Of a stretch of 17,442 nucleotides of DNA, positions 1-8,058 are shown piece after piece (position 1 is the first letter of the stretch; every line of letters starts with the position of its first letter). The position numbers were made by a program, and so were the translations under genes. A model generated the notes under the pieces. It was not told the origin of the DNA, did no database searches, and was given only the letters and a program-made list of their open reading frames with translations. This DNA comes from UMGS755 sp045602005 (lineage in GTDB: Bacteria; Bacillota; Clostridia; UBA1381; UBA9506), in NCBI GenBank assembly GCA_045602005.1, contig JAZSAS010000050.1, positions 1 to 17,442 on the forward strand, read 5' to 3'.

Positions 1-1
1 G

Positions 2-1126
2 GCGAAAGAACTGGGTTATTATGTGGGGGTTATTGATTATGACCCTAATGCAGTGGGCATTCCCCTGGCAGATGAATATTTTAATGTAAGCACCATAGAT
101 GCAGACGGTGTCAGTGCCGTGGCTAAACAATTCAAGCCTCAGGGAATTATGACCCTGGCGACGGACATGCCCATGCGCTCGGTTGCTAAGGCGGCAGATG
201 TTTGCGGGCTGGCAGGCATTTCGATGGAAACGGCCATTAAATCCACTGACAAGGGTGAGATGATAAAAGCCTTTGAGGCTCATGGTGTAGAGCATCCCTG
301 GTATTATATTGTTGAAAACGAAACAGAATTACATAACTTAAAAGCAGACATAACATATCCCTGCATTATGAAACCAACAGACAGCTCCGGCAGCCGGGGT
401 GTGGTTTTGGTGAGAAGTGCAGAGGCACTTCAAGAAGAATATTCATATACACAAAAGCAATCAAGACAAGGTGCAGTTATCATTGAAGAATATTTAGAAG
501 GCAGCGAAGTCAGTGTTGAAATCATGGCGGTGGATGGTGTGATTCATGTGCTGCAGGTTACAGACAAGCTGACAACCGGCGCCCCTCATTTTGTTGAGAT
601 GGGTCATTCTCAGCCCAGCAGGCTTGGTCAGGAAAATGTAGATAAAATTTAAGACCTTGCAAAGCGTGCGGTAAAAGCGGTTGGCATTTCTGACGGACCG
701 GCGCATGTTGAAATCATGCTCACAAAAAACGGCCCTAAGATGATTGAGCTGGGGGCGCGAATGGGCGGTGACTGCATCACAACCCATCTGGTGCCGCTGT
801 CAACCGGCATCGACATGATAAAGGCGACAATTGAAACAGCCTGCGGGATAAAGCCGGACCTTACAAACACAATACAAAAAGGTTCTGCAATCAGGTATTT
901 TTCTGCCCCCGAAGGCACAATAAAAAGCATTCAGGGACTGGAAGAAGCGCAGAAAATTGCCGGCGTTAAAGAAATTTCGTTGGTGAAGCATGTTGGTGAT
1001 ACATCGGGCGAAATCGGCAGCAGCACAGACCGAATAGGTTTCGTCATTGCTCAGGCAGATACGCCTGAAGCTGCGGTTTGCGTTTGCGAAAAAGTTTTAA
1101 AAACAGTAAAAATATTGGTGGAGTGA
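2..1126 (+). pseudogene. ATP-grasp ligase, 5'-partial and interrupted by an in-frame stop
   Basis: The frame is open from base 2 (AKELGYYVGVIDYDPNA) and must start upstream of the window, so the GTG at 23 is not the real start. It reads as one ATP-grasp protein in a single frame: a pre-ATP-grasp Rossmann-like part, the nucleotide-binding segment YPCIMKPTDSSGSRGVV, the grasp strand VIIEEYLEGSEVSVE, then a TAA at 650-652, and after it, still in the same frame, the metal-binding motif MIELGARMGGD. The family joins an acid to an amine or similar nucleophile through an acyl-phosphate; the substrate is not deducible. The TAA lies before the Mg-ligand motif, so the truncated product should be inactive. 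A single substitution (for example CAA, AAA or GAA to TAA) would explain it. The downstream piece has an internal ATG at 716 but no convincing ribosome binding site was noted for it. Codon use is more GC-rich than in the following genes. Confidence 0.85.
650..652 (+). other. Premature in-frame TAA
   Basis: Codons read AAT GTA GAT AAA ATT TAA GAC CTT GCA AAG. Coding similarity to ATP-grasp proteins continues on both sides without any frame change, so this is a nonsense lesion and not a gene boundary. Confidence 0.8.
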
Positions 1127-1200
1127 CAGTTTTGAAACTCTTTGAACGGATTTATATAAAGTAGTTTTATAAACTTTATGTTTAACGGAGGGATGACTAA

Positions 1201-2499
1201 ATGAGCCAGAACAAGTATAAAGATGTTGCAGGCAAGCGTTTGTTAATTCTTGGAGGAACTACTGCGTCTCTAGATTTAGTAAAGAATGCAAAGGAAATGG
1301 GAGTTTACACAATCGTGACCGACGATTGTGCAGATCGTGTTGCCAAAAAGCTTGCTGATGAAAGTGCAATGGTCAGCACAACAGACATAGATGGACTCCT
1401 TGCACTTATCAAAGAAAAAAATGTAGATGGTGTTTTTTGCGGACCAAGTGAGTTCAACATAAGAAATTTAATTAAGTTATGCAAGTTATCAGGACTTCCT
1501 TGCTATACCGATATGGATACATGGGATTTATGTGCCAATAAAGATGTATTTAAGAGCTACTGTCGCAAATTTCACGTTGACTGCACCCCAGAATATGAAA
1601 TTAATGCGGATACATCTGATGAGGAACTTGACACTATTGACTATCCTATTATTTTAAAACCTGTTGATGGATGCAGTTCTGCCGGCATTTCAGTTTGTTC
1701 TGATAAAACTCAGGTGCGAGATGCTTATAAAAAAGCTATGGAGGCATCTAAATGTAAAAGAATTATTGCTGAAAAATATATCGACAATGGCGGAGAGATA
1801 TTCAGTGTAAGATATTTATTAAAAAATGGAGAGGCGTATCCATATTTTATTATGGATACATATGTTGCTGATCCTGTAACAAGAAAAAGTTTAATCAGTG
1901 CTTTTACTTACGCTCCGTCAAAATATTCTAAATATTATATGGAGCACATGGATAAAAATGTGCGAAAAATGCTTAAAGGCATGGGACTTAAGAACGGGAC
2001 TGCGTTTATCCAGTCTCTCCCGTGTGATGGCAAGATTTATTTTCATGAGATGGGTTACAGATTAAGCGGCGGTATGATATTTAAACTTACGGAGCCTTTG
2101 CTTGGTGTTAACGACATGAAAATGATGATTCGCTGCGCTTTGGGAGCGGACATGTTTACAGATGAAGAAATTAAGGCAGTGGATGTCATGAGCTATGAAA
2201 AGAAAGCAGCCCAGCTGATGATTCCGCTTAATGCCGGTACAATTGCAAAAATAAACGGACTTGATGAATTGAAGAAAATTATGTGCATTTCTGATTTTAT
2301 TCAATATTATAACGTAGGCGACACAGTGGAAGACCGCTTTATCGGTACGTTGGCGCAGCATTTTGGAAGATTTACATTGATAGCTAGTAGCGATGAAGAG
2401 ATTTATGAAGCGGTTAATGAAATACAGAATACTCTTGAGATTCTTGATGAATCAGGAAACGTTATGAATCAATTGAAATTTAACTTAAACAGGATTTAG
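1201..2499 (+). CDS. ATP-grasp domain protein (carboxylate-amine ligase-like)
   Basis: A complete 432-residue ATP-grasp protein. An N-terminal Rossmann-like pre-grasp domain begins with LLILGGTT (residues 14-21). The ATP-binding strand-loop is YPIILKPVDGCSSAGI (148-163), followed by IIAEKYIDNGGEIFSV (188-203) and the probable Mg-binding motif HEMGYRLSGG (282-291). Family members make an amide or related bond through an acyl-phosphate, in the cytoplasm. The start ATG has a GGAGG box at 1187-1191, nine bases upstream. The gene follows the broken ATP-grasp gene and its TAG stop lies inside the ribosome binding site of the transporter gene, so the pair are probably co-translated. The two ATP-grasp genes are clearly diverged from each other and are not a recent duplication. 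The substrate is unknown; linkage to an acid transporter suggests, as inference only, that the transported acid or a product of it is a substrate. Confidence 0.85.
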   Translation: MSQNKYKDVAGKRLLILGGTTASLDLVKNAKEMGVYTIVTDDCADRVAKKLADESAMVSTTDIDGLLALIKEKNVDGVFCGPSEFNIRNLIKLCKLSGLPCYTDMDTWDLCANKDVFKSYCRKFHVDCTPEYEINADTSDEELDTIDYPIILKPVDGCSSAGISVCSDKTQVRDAYKKAMEASKCKRIIAEKYIDNGGEIFSVRYLLKNGEAYPYFIMDTYVADPVTRKSLISAFTYAPSKYSKYYMEHMDKNVRKMLKGMGLKNGTAFIQSLPCDGKIYFHEMGYRLSGGMIFKLTEPLLGVNDMKMMIRCALGADMFTDEEIKAVDVMSYEKKAAQLMIPLNAGTIAKINGLDELKKIMCISDFIQYYNVGDTVEDRFIGTLAQHFGRFTLIASSDEEIYEAVNEIQNTLEILDESGNVMNQLKFNLNRI

Positions 2500-2503
2500 G
2501 AGG
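2498..2503 (+). promoter_or_regulatory. Ribosome binding site overlapping the upstream stop codon
   Basis: The AGGAGG box shares its first two bases with the TAG stop (2497-2499) of the ATP-grasp gene and sits nine bases before the transporter ATG at 2513. This arrangement favours translational coupling. The same arrangement recurs at 8045-8050. Confidence 0.75.
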
Positions 2504-2512
2504 TACATAAAC

Positions 2513-3871
2513 ATGCCAGTTGCTTTGTTATACCTTGCTATTATGCTGATCATAATAGCACTATGGTTTGCGTGGTTTAAAAGGCCGGTCTATGAGGCGG
2601 TTTTAATCAGTTTTATTGTCTTACTTACAATTACCGGTTCGTGGAAAAATATTGGTACATATATTGATAAAAGCTTGTCAACATCTCTCTTATATTCAAT
2701 GACAGCGTTTGTTGCAATGTCTATCATATTAACCAAAACAAAGATTATAGACGGTTGTATAGCTATTGTTTTATCTGTTCTGGGGCGTGTTCCCGGTGGT
2801 GCCGGGTATGTCTCAGTCGTTGCATCCAGCTTTATGGGGGCGCTCTCCGGTAGTGGACCGGGCAATGTAATGGCAACTGGAACAATGACAATTCCTGCCA
2901 TGAAAAAATCGGGCTTTCCGGCAGAACTTGCAGCTAATATTGAAAGCAATGCAAGTTATCTCGGCAATATGATTCCCCCTTCATCAAACATTGTTGCAGC
3001 GCTAGGTGCTTTTACTGCACTGTATCCTGCTGTTAATTTGTCGATCGGTCAATTCTGGATTATATTATGGGGAATTTCTCTTTGGTTTATCTTGCAAAGG
3101 CTGGTTATGGTATTTCTTTTTTGCAAATATTATAAAGTGAAACCTATGTCAAAGGAGGATCTTCCTGCTTTCAACGAGGTTTTAAAAAGCGGATGGCAGG
3201 GATTGCTGTTGCCTGTTATTATTTTATTGCCGTTTGCACTTGATTATCTGCTTAAAGATACATTCTTTACACAGCGATTAGGAGTAGCTGGCGCAAAGGC
3301 ACTATCCAGCAGTTTGTTGCTTTTTATTCCGGGTATTTCTGCAATATATGCCTGCCTGATTACAAAAGATAAAAAACTTGTAACGCCTCATGGTATTGCT
3401 AAAATGTTTGCAAATGGCGTTAAAACCATAGCGCCTGCTGTTGGGGTATGTATTATTGGTTATATGGTTGGTGCTTTGTTTAGTGATTTAAATGTTGCGG
3501 CTGATATGGAGAATTTTATTCTAAGCGTTAATTTCAGCAAATTTGGGCTTGTGGTGTTCATTGCAGTGTTGACTTGCTTCCTCGGTATGGTTATTCCCGG
3601 CTCATCTTTGGTAGTTATTTTTGGTCCTGTTTTCATTACTACGCTTGCCTCGGTCGGGGTAGAACCGATTTTAGCCGCTGCTATGTTACCTTGTATTTGC
3701 GGCGTTATGTGTGGTATTACACCGCCATTGGGACTTGGCATGTATGCTGGGATGTCCCTTGCAGAATCTGATTTTGGAAAAACATTTAAAAATAATCTAT
3801 GGTGGGTCGCTGCACAATTTGTTTTAGAAGTGGTTGTTCTCATGGGTTGGTTACCGATTCTTGGATTATAA
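2513..3871 (+). CDS. TRAP transporter large permease (DctM-like)
   Basis: A 452-residue, very hydrophobic protein with roughly a dozen predicted membrane helices. It carries the two-fold repeat expected of the DctM family. The first half has GSGPGN (113-118) followed by MTIPAMKKSGF and IPPSSN (154-159). The second half has IPGSSLVVIFGP and the matching ITPPLGLGMY (about 402-411). TRAP large permeases move organic acids using a sodium or proton gradient and normally work with a small DctQ subunit and a secreted DctP binding protein. No DctP is visible here, and the next gene is smaller than a usual DctQ. The start has a strong AGGAGG at 2498-2503. Family membership is well supported; substrate and direction of transport are not. 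Confidence 0.8.
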   Translation: MPVALLYLAIMLIIIALWFAWFKRPVYEAVLISFIVLLTITGSWKNIGTYIDKSLSTSLLYSMTAFVAMSIILTKTKIIDGCIAIVLSVLGRVPGGAGYVSVVASSFMGALSGSGPGNVMATGTMTIPAMKKSGFPAELAANIESNASYLGNMIPPSSNIVAALGAFTALYPAVNLSIGQFWIILWGISLWFILQRLVMVFLFCKYYKVKPMSKEDLPAFNEVLKSGWQGLLLPVIILLPFALDYLLKDTFFTQRLGVAGAKALSSSLLLFIPGISAIYACLITKDKKLVTPHGIAKMFANGVKTIAPAVGVCIIGYMVGALFSDLNVAADMENFILSVNFSKFGLVVFIAVLTCFLGMVIPGSSLVVIFGPVFITTLASVGVEPILAAAMLPCICGVMCGITPPLGLGMYAGMSLAESDFGKTFKNNLWWVAAQFVLEVVVLMGWLPILGL

Positions 3872-3884
3872 GGGGGCAATGATT

Positions 3885-4160
3885 ATGAAAAAAATTTCTG
3901 ATATTTGTAAGATGATATTTGGATACGGAATTATGATTAGCCTTTTTGCCGGTGGACTTACCTTTTTCGGTTACTTGATAGCGTTGATTTTGGGGGGAGA
4001 CACAGCTACTTTGATTTGTGAAATCATCTACAAAAAGTTTTTCTCCATTATTATTTACTTAAGTACTATTATGGTTCTTTTTGGATTGTTTTCCATGTAT
4101 CTTGCGGGAGAGTTTGCACTAACACCCGGTAAAAAGAGCACAGGTAAAGCAGAAAAATAA
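3885..4160 (+). CDS. Small two-helix membrane protein, possible partner of the TRAP permease
   Basis: A 91-residue protein with two clear hydrophobic helices (about residues 12-37 and 52-76) and a lysine-rich C-terminal tail (GKKSTGKAEK). The start is placed at the ATG at 3885 because AGGGGG at 3871-3876 lies eight bases before it; the ATG at 3879 is only two bases from that box, and starts further upstream fall inside the permease gene. It begins 13 bases after the permease stop. Its position suggests the small-subunit role played by DctQ in TRAP systems, but DctQ has four helices and about 160 residues, so this is either a reduced or different subunit. I do not recognise a named family. Confidence 0.7.
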   Translation: MKKISDICKMIFGYGIMISLFAGGLTFFGYLIALILGGDTATLICEIIYKKFFSIIIYLSTIMVLFGLFSMYLAGEFALTPGKKSTGKAEK

Positions 4161-4189
4161 GTTTACAATTAATTTAGCAGGTGAATTTT

Positions 4190-4315
4190 ATGAAAAACTA
4201 TGTATTTATATCTAACAGCAGCAAACCAACCGAGGAGAAGCTCAACAGCAGAGGTAAAATCATTTGTGGTAATGCAGGGATGCCTCACCTACGAGTGGTG
4301 CTTAACAGACAATGA
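4190..4315 (+). pseudogene. 41-codon fragment resembling a glycosyltransferase N-terminus
   Basis: The ATG at 4190 has AGGTG at 4179-4183, six bases upstream. It reads MKNYVFISNSSKPTEEKLNS and on to RVVLNRQ before TGA. The opening resembles the first strand and loop of capsule-cluster glycosyltransferases, a recollection of family style that has not been checked by search. No continuation is seen in the other frames up to the next gene. It is best read as the leftover 5' end of a deleted glycosyltransferase gene, although a genuine small protein cannot be excluded. It lies 29 bases after the small membrane protein gene, and the 55 bases from its stop to the next gene contain only that gene's ribosome binding site. 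Confidence 0.5.
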
Positions 4316-4370
4316 AAACCTGAGGGGGCAAGAATTAGAAACAGACATTAAAGGAGAGTTGATAAGAAAG

Positions 4371-5573
4371 ATGAAAATATTATTTTTAGTTAGTTGCATG
4401 GAAAAGCCGAATCCATCATGGCATTTAATGAAGGCGCTGATGGAGGACACACTTGCGGCAGGAATCAAAATACACGCAATTCAGCGGCATTATGAACCGG
4501 CTCAGATGCCGCCTTTTCCCGAAACTATATTAAATCATGATAATTTCACATATTCGGAGGTTCTTTGCAAGCCTGTTGATAAAAAGAAATTTGTTAAACG
4601 GTATCTGGAAGCGGTTTTTTACTCATGCAGATTGTGCCGTTATATACGAAAAAACAACGACTATGACATGATTTTCATGCAGTCTTCTATTTACTCTTTT
4701 TATAACTTAATCTTCGCCCGTCATTATGCAAAAAAGCGTCCCATTATCTTTAATAGTCAGGACATGTTCCCCGGAAGTGCTATTGCAAATGGTTCTATGC
4801 CTCAAAAATGGATGCAGAAGATTTTTTATGCTATGCAGAAATATGCCTATAAAAAAGCGACCTTGATTACAGCTATCTCCGAGGACATGAGAGTCAAGCT
4901 CATTGAGCAGGGCGTTCCGGCGGAAAACATTCGCGTTATTGTCAACTGGTATGATGATTGTGCGGTTAAAGAGGTGCCCTGGGAAGAAAATCGCTTTGCC
5001 GAACAATACGAACTGTCAAAGGATAAATTTTATGTCCAGTATGCGGGAACAATGGGCACTAATTTTAACCCTGATATTATTCTTGATGTTGCAGAGCGTC
5101 TTAAAGACTACGCTAATATCGAATTCCAGATGATTGGTAATGGTGTTAGAAGAGAAAAATTTGAGGATGATGCCAAATCACGTGGCCTCTTTAATATCAG
5201 GTTCTATCCCCTTCAGCCGCAAGATATGGTTTCTGATGTGTATAGTGCTTGCTCTGTTTGTTTAATTCCGCTTAAGCAAGGTGTTATAGGAAACTCAGTT
5301 CCAAGCAAAGCGGCGCTTTTAATGGCTTGCAGACGTGTGATAATTAACTCTGTAGATATAGACTGTGATTATGGAGAAATGTTTGAACGTGAAAAGATTG
5401 GTTTCTCTGCAGGTGTTAGGGACGTAGATAAAATTGTTGATGACATACTGAACCTTTATTATAATCAAGATTTGCTTAATGAATATGCCAACCGGGCAAG
5501 GCAGTTTGGTGTTTTAAACTATTCACGGGAGGTAAATACAAAAAAATATATTGCTTTGTTTACAGAAATGTGA
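4371..5573 (+). CDS. GT4-family glycosyltransferase (WbuB-like)
   Basis: A 400-residue cytoplasmic or membrane-associated GT-B glycosyltransferase. The start is placed at the ATG at 4371, where MKILFLVSCMEK begins the first GT-B strand. An AAGGAGA box lies at 4351-4357, rather far upstream at 13 bases. The frame is open further upstream to 4200, but those residues look non-coding. Family features are the NSQDMFPGSAIANG stretch (128-141), which corresponds to the D-x-W/F-P-x-S region of WbuB-like enzymes, the start of the C-terminal Rossmann domain at YAGTMG (224-229), and NSVPSKAALLMAC (308-320) in the nucleotide-sugar-binding segment. The usual second glutamate of the GT4 EX7E motif is not evident there. 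The neighbouring FnlA/FnlB genes make transfer of L-FucNAc or a related sugar plausible, as inference. Confidence 0.8.
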   Translation: MKILFLVSCMEKPNPSWHLMKALMEDTLAAGIKIHAIQRHYEPAQMPPFPETILNHDNFTYSEVLCKPVDKKKFVKRYLEAVFYSCRLCRYIRKNNDYDMIFMQSSIYSFYNLIFARHYAKKRPIIFNSQDMFPGSAIANGSMPQKWMQKIFYAMQKYAYKKATLITAISEDMRVKLIEQGVPAENIRVIVNWYDDCAVKEVPWEENRFAEQYELSKDKFYVQYAGTMGTNFNPDIILDVAERLKDYANIEFQMIGNGVRREKFEDDAKSRGLFNIRFYPLQPQDMVSDVYSACSVCLIPLKQGVIGNSVPSKAALLMACRRVIINSVDIDCDYGEMFEREKIGFSAGVRDVDKIVDDILNLYYNQDLLNEYANRARQFGVLNYSREVNTKKYIALFTEM

Positions 5574-5636
5574 GTGGAATGATATGGTATTTGGTTATTG
5601 ATAGTCAAAGAATGTTGCAAGAAAAAGGAGAACGCA

Positions 5637-6839
5637 ATGACAGTAACAACAAGTATTAATTGCAGAAATGGGAAGTTGAACTTCATAGACAAATTATTTA
5701 TTTTCTTTTGTCTGTTTCCATTCATTATACCGAATCCAATTGTAGTCACTAATATTCAACCATATGCTGCAATACTTGGCACTTTAGTAATCTTTTGCGA
5801 GATGTTTATTAGAAATAATTTTAGATTAGAAGTAAGCAAGGCGTACTTTTTTGGTGTGACGTGGTTCACTTTAATGATCGCAATCATAATGTTGTTTATT
5901 TCTGATATAACAATCTCTTCATTTCGAGCACTATTTAATTACTATTCAGTAGCGGTGGTACCCTTAGCTTTGTATTTAATTTTACGTCGCATAGTAACAT
6001 ATCCTGAAAAATTGATTAAAGGTTTGATTATTGCCTGGTTTATTGTGTGTTCAATCCAGATGTTTATTGACAGAGGTTTTCTTACGGGCATTATTAGCGG
6101 CGTGCGGTTTTCATATTCCTATAGAGGCGTTGTTGGTCTTGCTTCTGAACCATCGTTTTTAGGCATTGCTTGTTTCTATTTTCTTCATATGGCAACGAAA
6201 TTTCAAAAGAAACAGATGACTTTTTTCGCGATTATATTGATTATGGGAATTGCGTATGCTCAGAGCATGATGGGTACATTATTTATTGGTGCTTTTATAG
6301 TAATATATTTGTTGGATGCAACAAATACGAAAAAAGGATTTTATATCTGGATAGGGGCAATTTTCGCTGTTATCGGTTTCTTAATTTTGCTTAATACTGT
6401 TCTTACTGAAACAAGGTTATATCAATTGTTTTCGTTGTTCATGCAGGAAGGCATGGAAGGAGTTCTAAGCGACGATGTCAGTGCAGGAGCACGTTATAAT
6501 TCACTTACAAGTGCGATAACAGATGCATTCGGGAATTATTTAATGCCAATAGGGTATACAAGTCGTATCGGGAGTGGTTATGGCGGATTTTTATGTGAAC
6601 TGGGCTTTTTTGCATTGCCGGTGTTGGGGTGTATTTCCTATGCCATGTCACTTACATTCAAGAAAAGAATGAGTCAAATACTGTATTTTATTGTTGTAAC
6701 AATATTGCTTTTCAATAATACTCAAATTGGCAATCCCTTGTTATTGTTTGTCTTAGCTATGAATCTTACCTTCTCATCAAAGGTTAGCCAAAAGAAGGAA
6801 TTTGGGAAAAAGGAGGAGTATGAAATTGCTGGGAAATAA
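5637..6839 (+). CDS. Wzy-like polysaccharide polymerase (O-antigen polymerase/ligase family)
   Basis: A 400-residue integral membrane protein with about ten hydrophobic segments and a larger polar loop (about residues 257-315), as is typical of Wzy polymerases. The motif GLASEPSFLGI (167-177) is a common feature of Gram-positive Wzy-like proteins. The ATG at 5637 is chosen because AAGGAG (5625-5630) lies six bases upstream; an in-frame TTG at 5598 has no such site. The protein would join lipid-linked repeat units on the outer face of the membrane. Its position between a glycosyltransferase and a flippase supports the role, since sequence alone is weak for this diverse family. Its 3' end overlaps the flippase gene by 20 bases. 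The gene is AT-rich relative to the fnlB region. Confidence 0.75.
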   Translation: MTVTTSINCRNGKLNFIDKLFIFFCLFPFIIPNPIVVTNIQPYAAILGTLVIFCEMFIRNNFRLEVSKAYFFGVTWFTLMIAIIMLFISDITISSFRALFNYYSVAVVPLALYLILRRIVTYPEKLIKGLIIAWFIVCSIQMFIDRGFLTGIISGVRFSYSYRGVVGLASEPSFLGIACFYFLHMATKFQKKQMTFFAIILIMGIAYAQSMMGTLFIGAFIVIYLLDATNTKKGFYIWIGAIFAVIGFLILLNTVLTETRLYQLFSLFMQEGMEGVLSDDVSAGARYNSLTSAITDAFGNYLMPIGYTSRIGSGYGGFLCELGFFALPVLGCISYAMSLTFKKRMSQILYFIVVTILLFNNTQIGNPLLLFVLAMNLTFSSKVSQKKEFGKKEEYEIAGK

Positions 6840-8046
6840 CACCGTAAAACGTCCGGTGCTGGATTTTTTTTATAGCTTTACCGCATATGCCCTGCCAACA
6901 TTTATGTTGCAATTTATTATTCTCCCTTTAATTGCAGGACATCTTTCTTCTGAGGATAACGGCTTGTTTTTGGCGTTGTTTAATGCCATAAGACTATGTG
7001 TCAGCTTATTTATTGTGCCCCTGTCAAGTATTCGTTTGCTGAAGAAAAAAGAGTGCATATCAGAACCGCATTATGATAAGGGATACAATTTTTTGTTTAT
7101 ACTGGTGACAGGAATTTCGGCAGTTATTGTTTTGCTTTTGGGATTGTTCTATTATGGGCGGACCCTTAATGTCTATGATGTGATTCGGCTACTTGCTGTG
7201 CTCTTATTGCTTTCTGCTCATGATTATTTTTCGATTGTCTTCCGCATCAATATTACATATAAATCTATTTTGATAGATAATCTGATGATTGTCTTGGGAT
7301 ATCTGCTTGGCATTGGACTTATGCTGAAGTATGGTTACTGGGAATTAATATTTATTAGCGGGTATTCTTTTGGTTTGTTATATACACTGCTGAAATCAAA
7401 ACTGTGGAGAAAAGGGATTAAACCCATCGTAAAAAAAGAGGTCGTTAAAGAATATAGTCAGTTGAGCGTTTCGTCAGGTCTCAACAATGCTACCACTTAC
7501 TGTGATAAGATGTTGATTTATCCGTTAATTGGTGGCTATAGCGTGTCTGTTTATAATGCTGCCGCTGTTGTTAGTAAAATGATGTCTTTGATAAGCGTTC
7601 CGTTACGCAATGTGTTTTTGAGCTATATCGTTGATGCAGATAACATCTCTGTGTCAAGCAATATGCGAAAAAAGGTTAAGCTTGTTGTTTTTGGGGGTTC
7701 TGCTGTTATTTATGGTGGATTTTACCTTGCAAGCATCATTCTTTGCAGAATTTTATACCCTCAATATTTTGAAGCTGCGTTGCGTTATATTCCGATTATA
7801 TTGCTTGCAATATTATTAGAAACTTATGCAGGTTTGTTAAAGGTATATTTATTGCGATTTGAAAAAACTGTTTTGCAAGTCGTTATGTCATGCATCAAGG
7901 TTTCTCTGTATTTGGCATGTGTCTTACTATTAAACGGGATATGCAATTTTGGATTGTTGGGCTTTTGTGTATCAATTTTAATCGCAGATGGTGTTCATTT
8001 TATCATGGCTTTATTATATTTCATAAAAAATATAAAGAGCAAATAG
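6820..8046 (+). CDS. Wzx-like polysaccharide repeat-unit flippase
   Basis: A 408-residue membrane protein with about twelve hydrophobic segments and basic cytoplasmic loops, starting MKLLGNNTVKRPVLDF. It fits the MATE/MOP flippase superfamily: the pattern of paired helices, the central LSVSSGLNNATTYCDKMLI stretch, and a size near 400 residues. It would move undecaprenyl-linked repeat units across the membrane for Wzy. The start is placed at the ATG at 6820, just after AAGGAGG (6810-6816); the in-frame TTG at 6802 is less likely. It overlaps the polymerase gene by 20 bases, and its TAG stop is embedded in the next ribosome binding site, so this part of the operon is tightly coupled. Confidence 0.8.
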   Translation: MKLLGNNTVKRPVLDFFYSFTAYALPTFMLQFIILPLIAGHLSSEDNGLFLALFNAIRLCVSLFIVPLSSIRLLKKKECISEPHYDKGYNFLFILVTGISAVIVLLLGLFYYGRTLNVYDVIRLLAVLLLLSAHDYFSIVFRINITYKSILIDNLMIVLGYLLGIGLMLKYGYWELIFISGYSFGLLYTLLKSKLWRKGIKPIVKKEVVKEYSQLSVSSGLNNATTYCDKMLIYPLIGGYSVSVYNAAAVVSKMMSLISVPLRNVFLSYIVDADNISVSSNMRKKVKLVVFGGSAVIYGGFYLASIILCRILYPQYFEAALRYIPIILLAILLETYAGLLKVYLLRFEKTVLQVVMSCIKVSLYLACVLLLNGICNFGLLGFCVSILIADGVHFIMALLYFIKNIKSK

Positions 8047-8050
8047 GAGG
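8045..8050 (+). promoter_or_regulatory. Ribosome binding site overlapping the flippase stop codon
   Basis: AGGAGG shares two bases with the TAG stop at 8044-8046 and lies eight bases before the fnlA ATG. It suggests termination-reinitiation coupling. Confidence 0.75.
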
Positions 8051-8058
8051 AAGGAAAA

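Noticed and set aside
647..670. Recoded stop (selenocysteine-type or readthrough) in the ATP-grasp gene
   Set aside because: The stop is TAA, not TGA, and no distinctive stem-loop or readthrough context was seen. A nonsense mutation fits better.
1156..1179. Small inverted repeat ATAAAGT/ACTTTAT between the two ATP-grasp genes
   Set aside because: Seven A/T-rich pairs with a 10-base loop make a weak hairpin with no T tract; likely chance in AT-rich DNA.
4200..4370. Longer glycosyltransferase start extending 57 codons upstream of 4371
   Set aside because: The extra residues do not resemble a GT-B start, no ribosome binding site precedes 4200, and MKILFLVS at 4371 is the natural first strand.
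5598..5636. TTG start for the polymerase at 5598
   Set aside because: AAGGAG sits six bases before the ATG at 5637, whereas the TTG has no good site.
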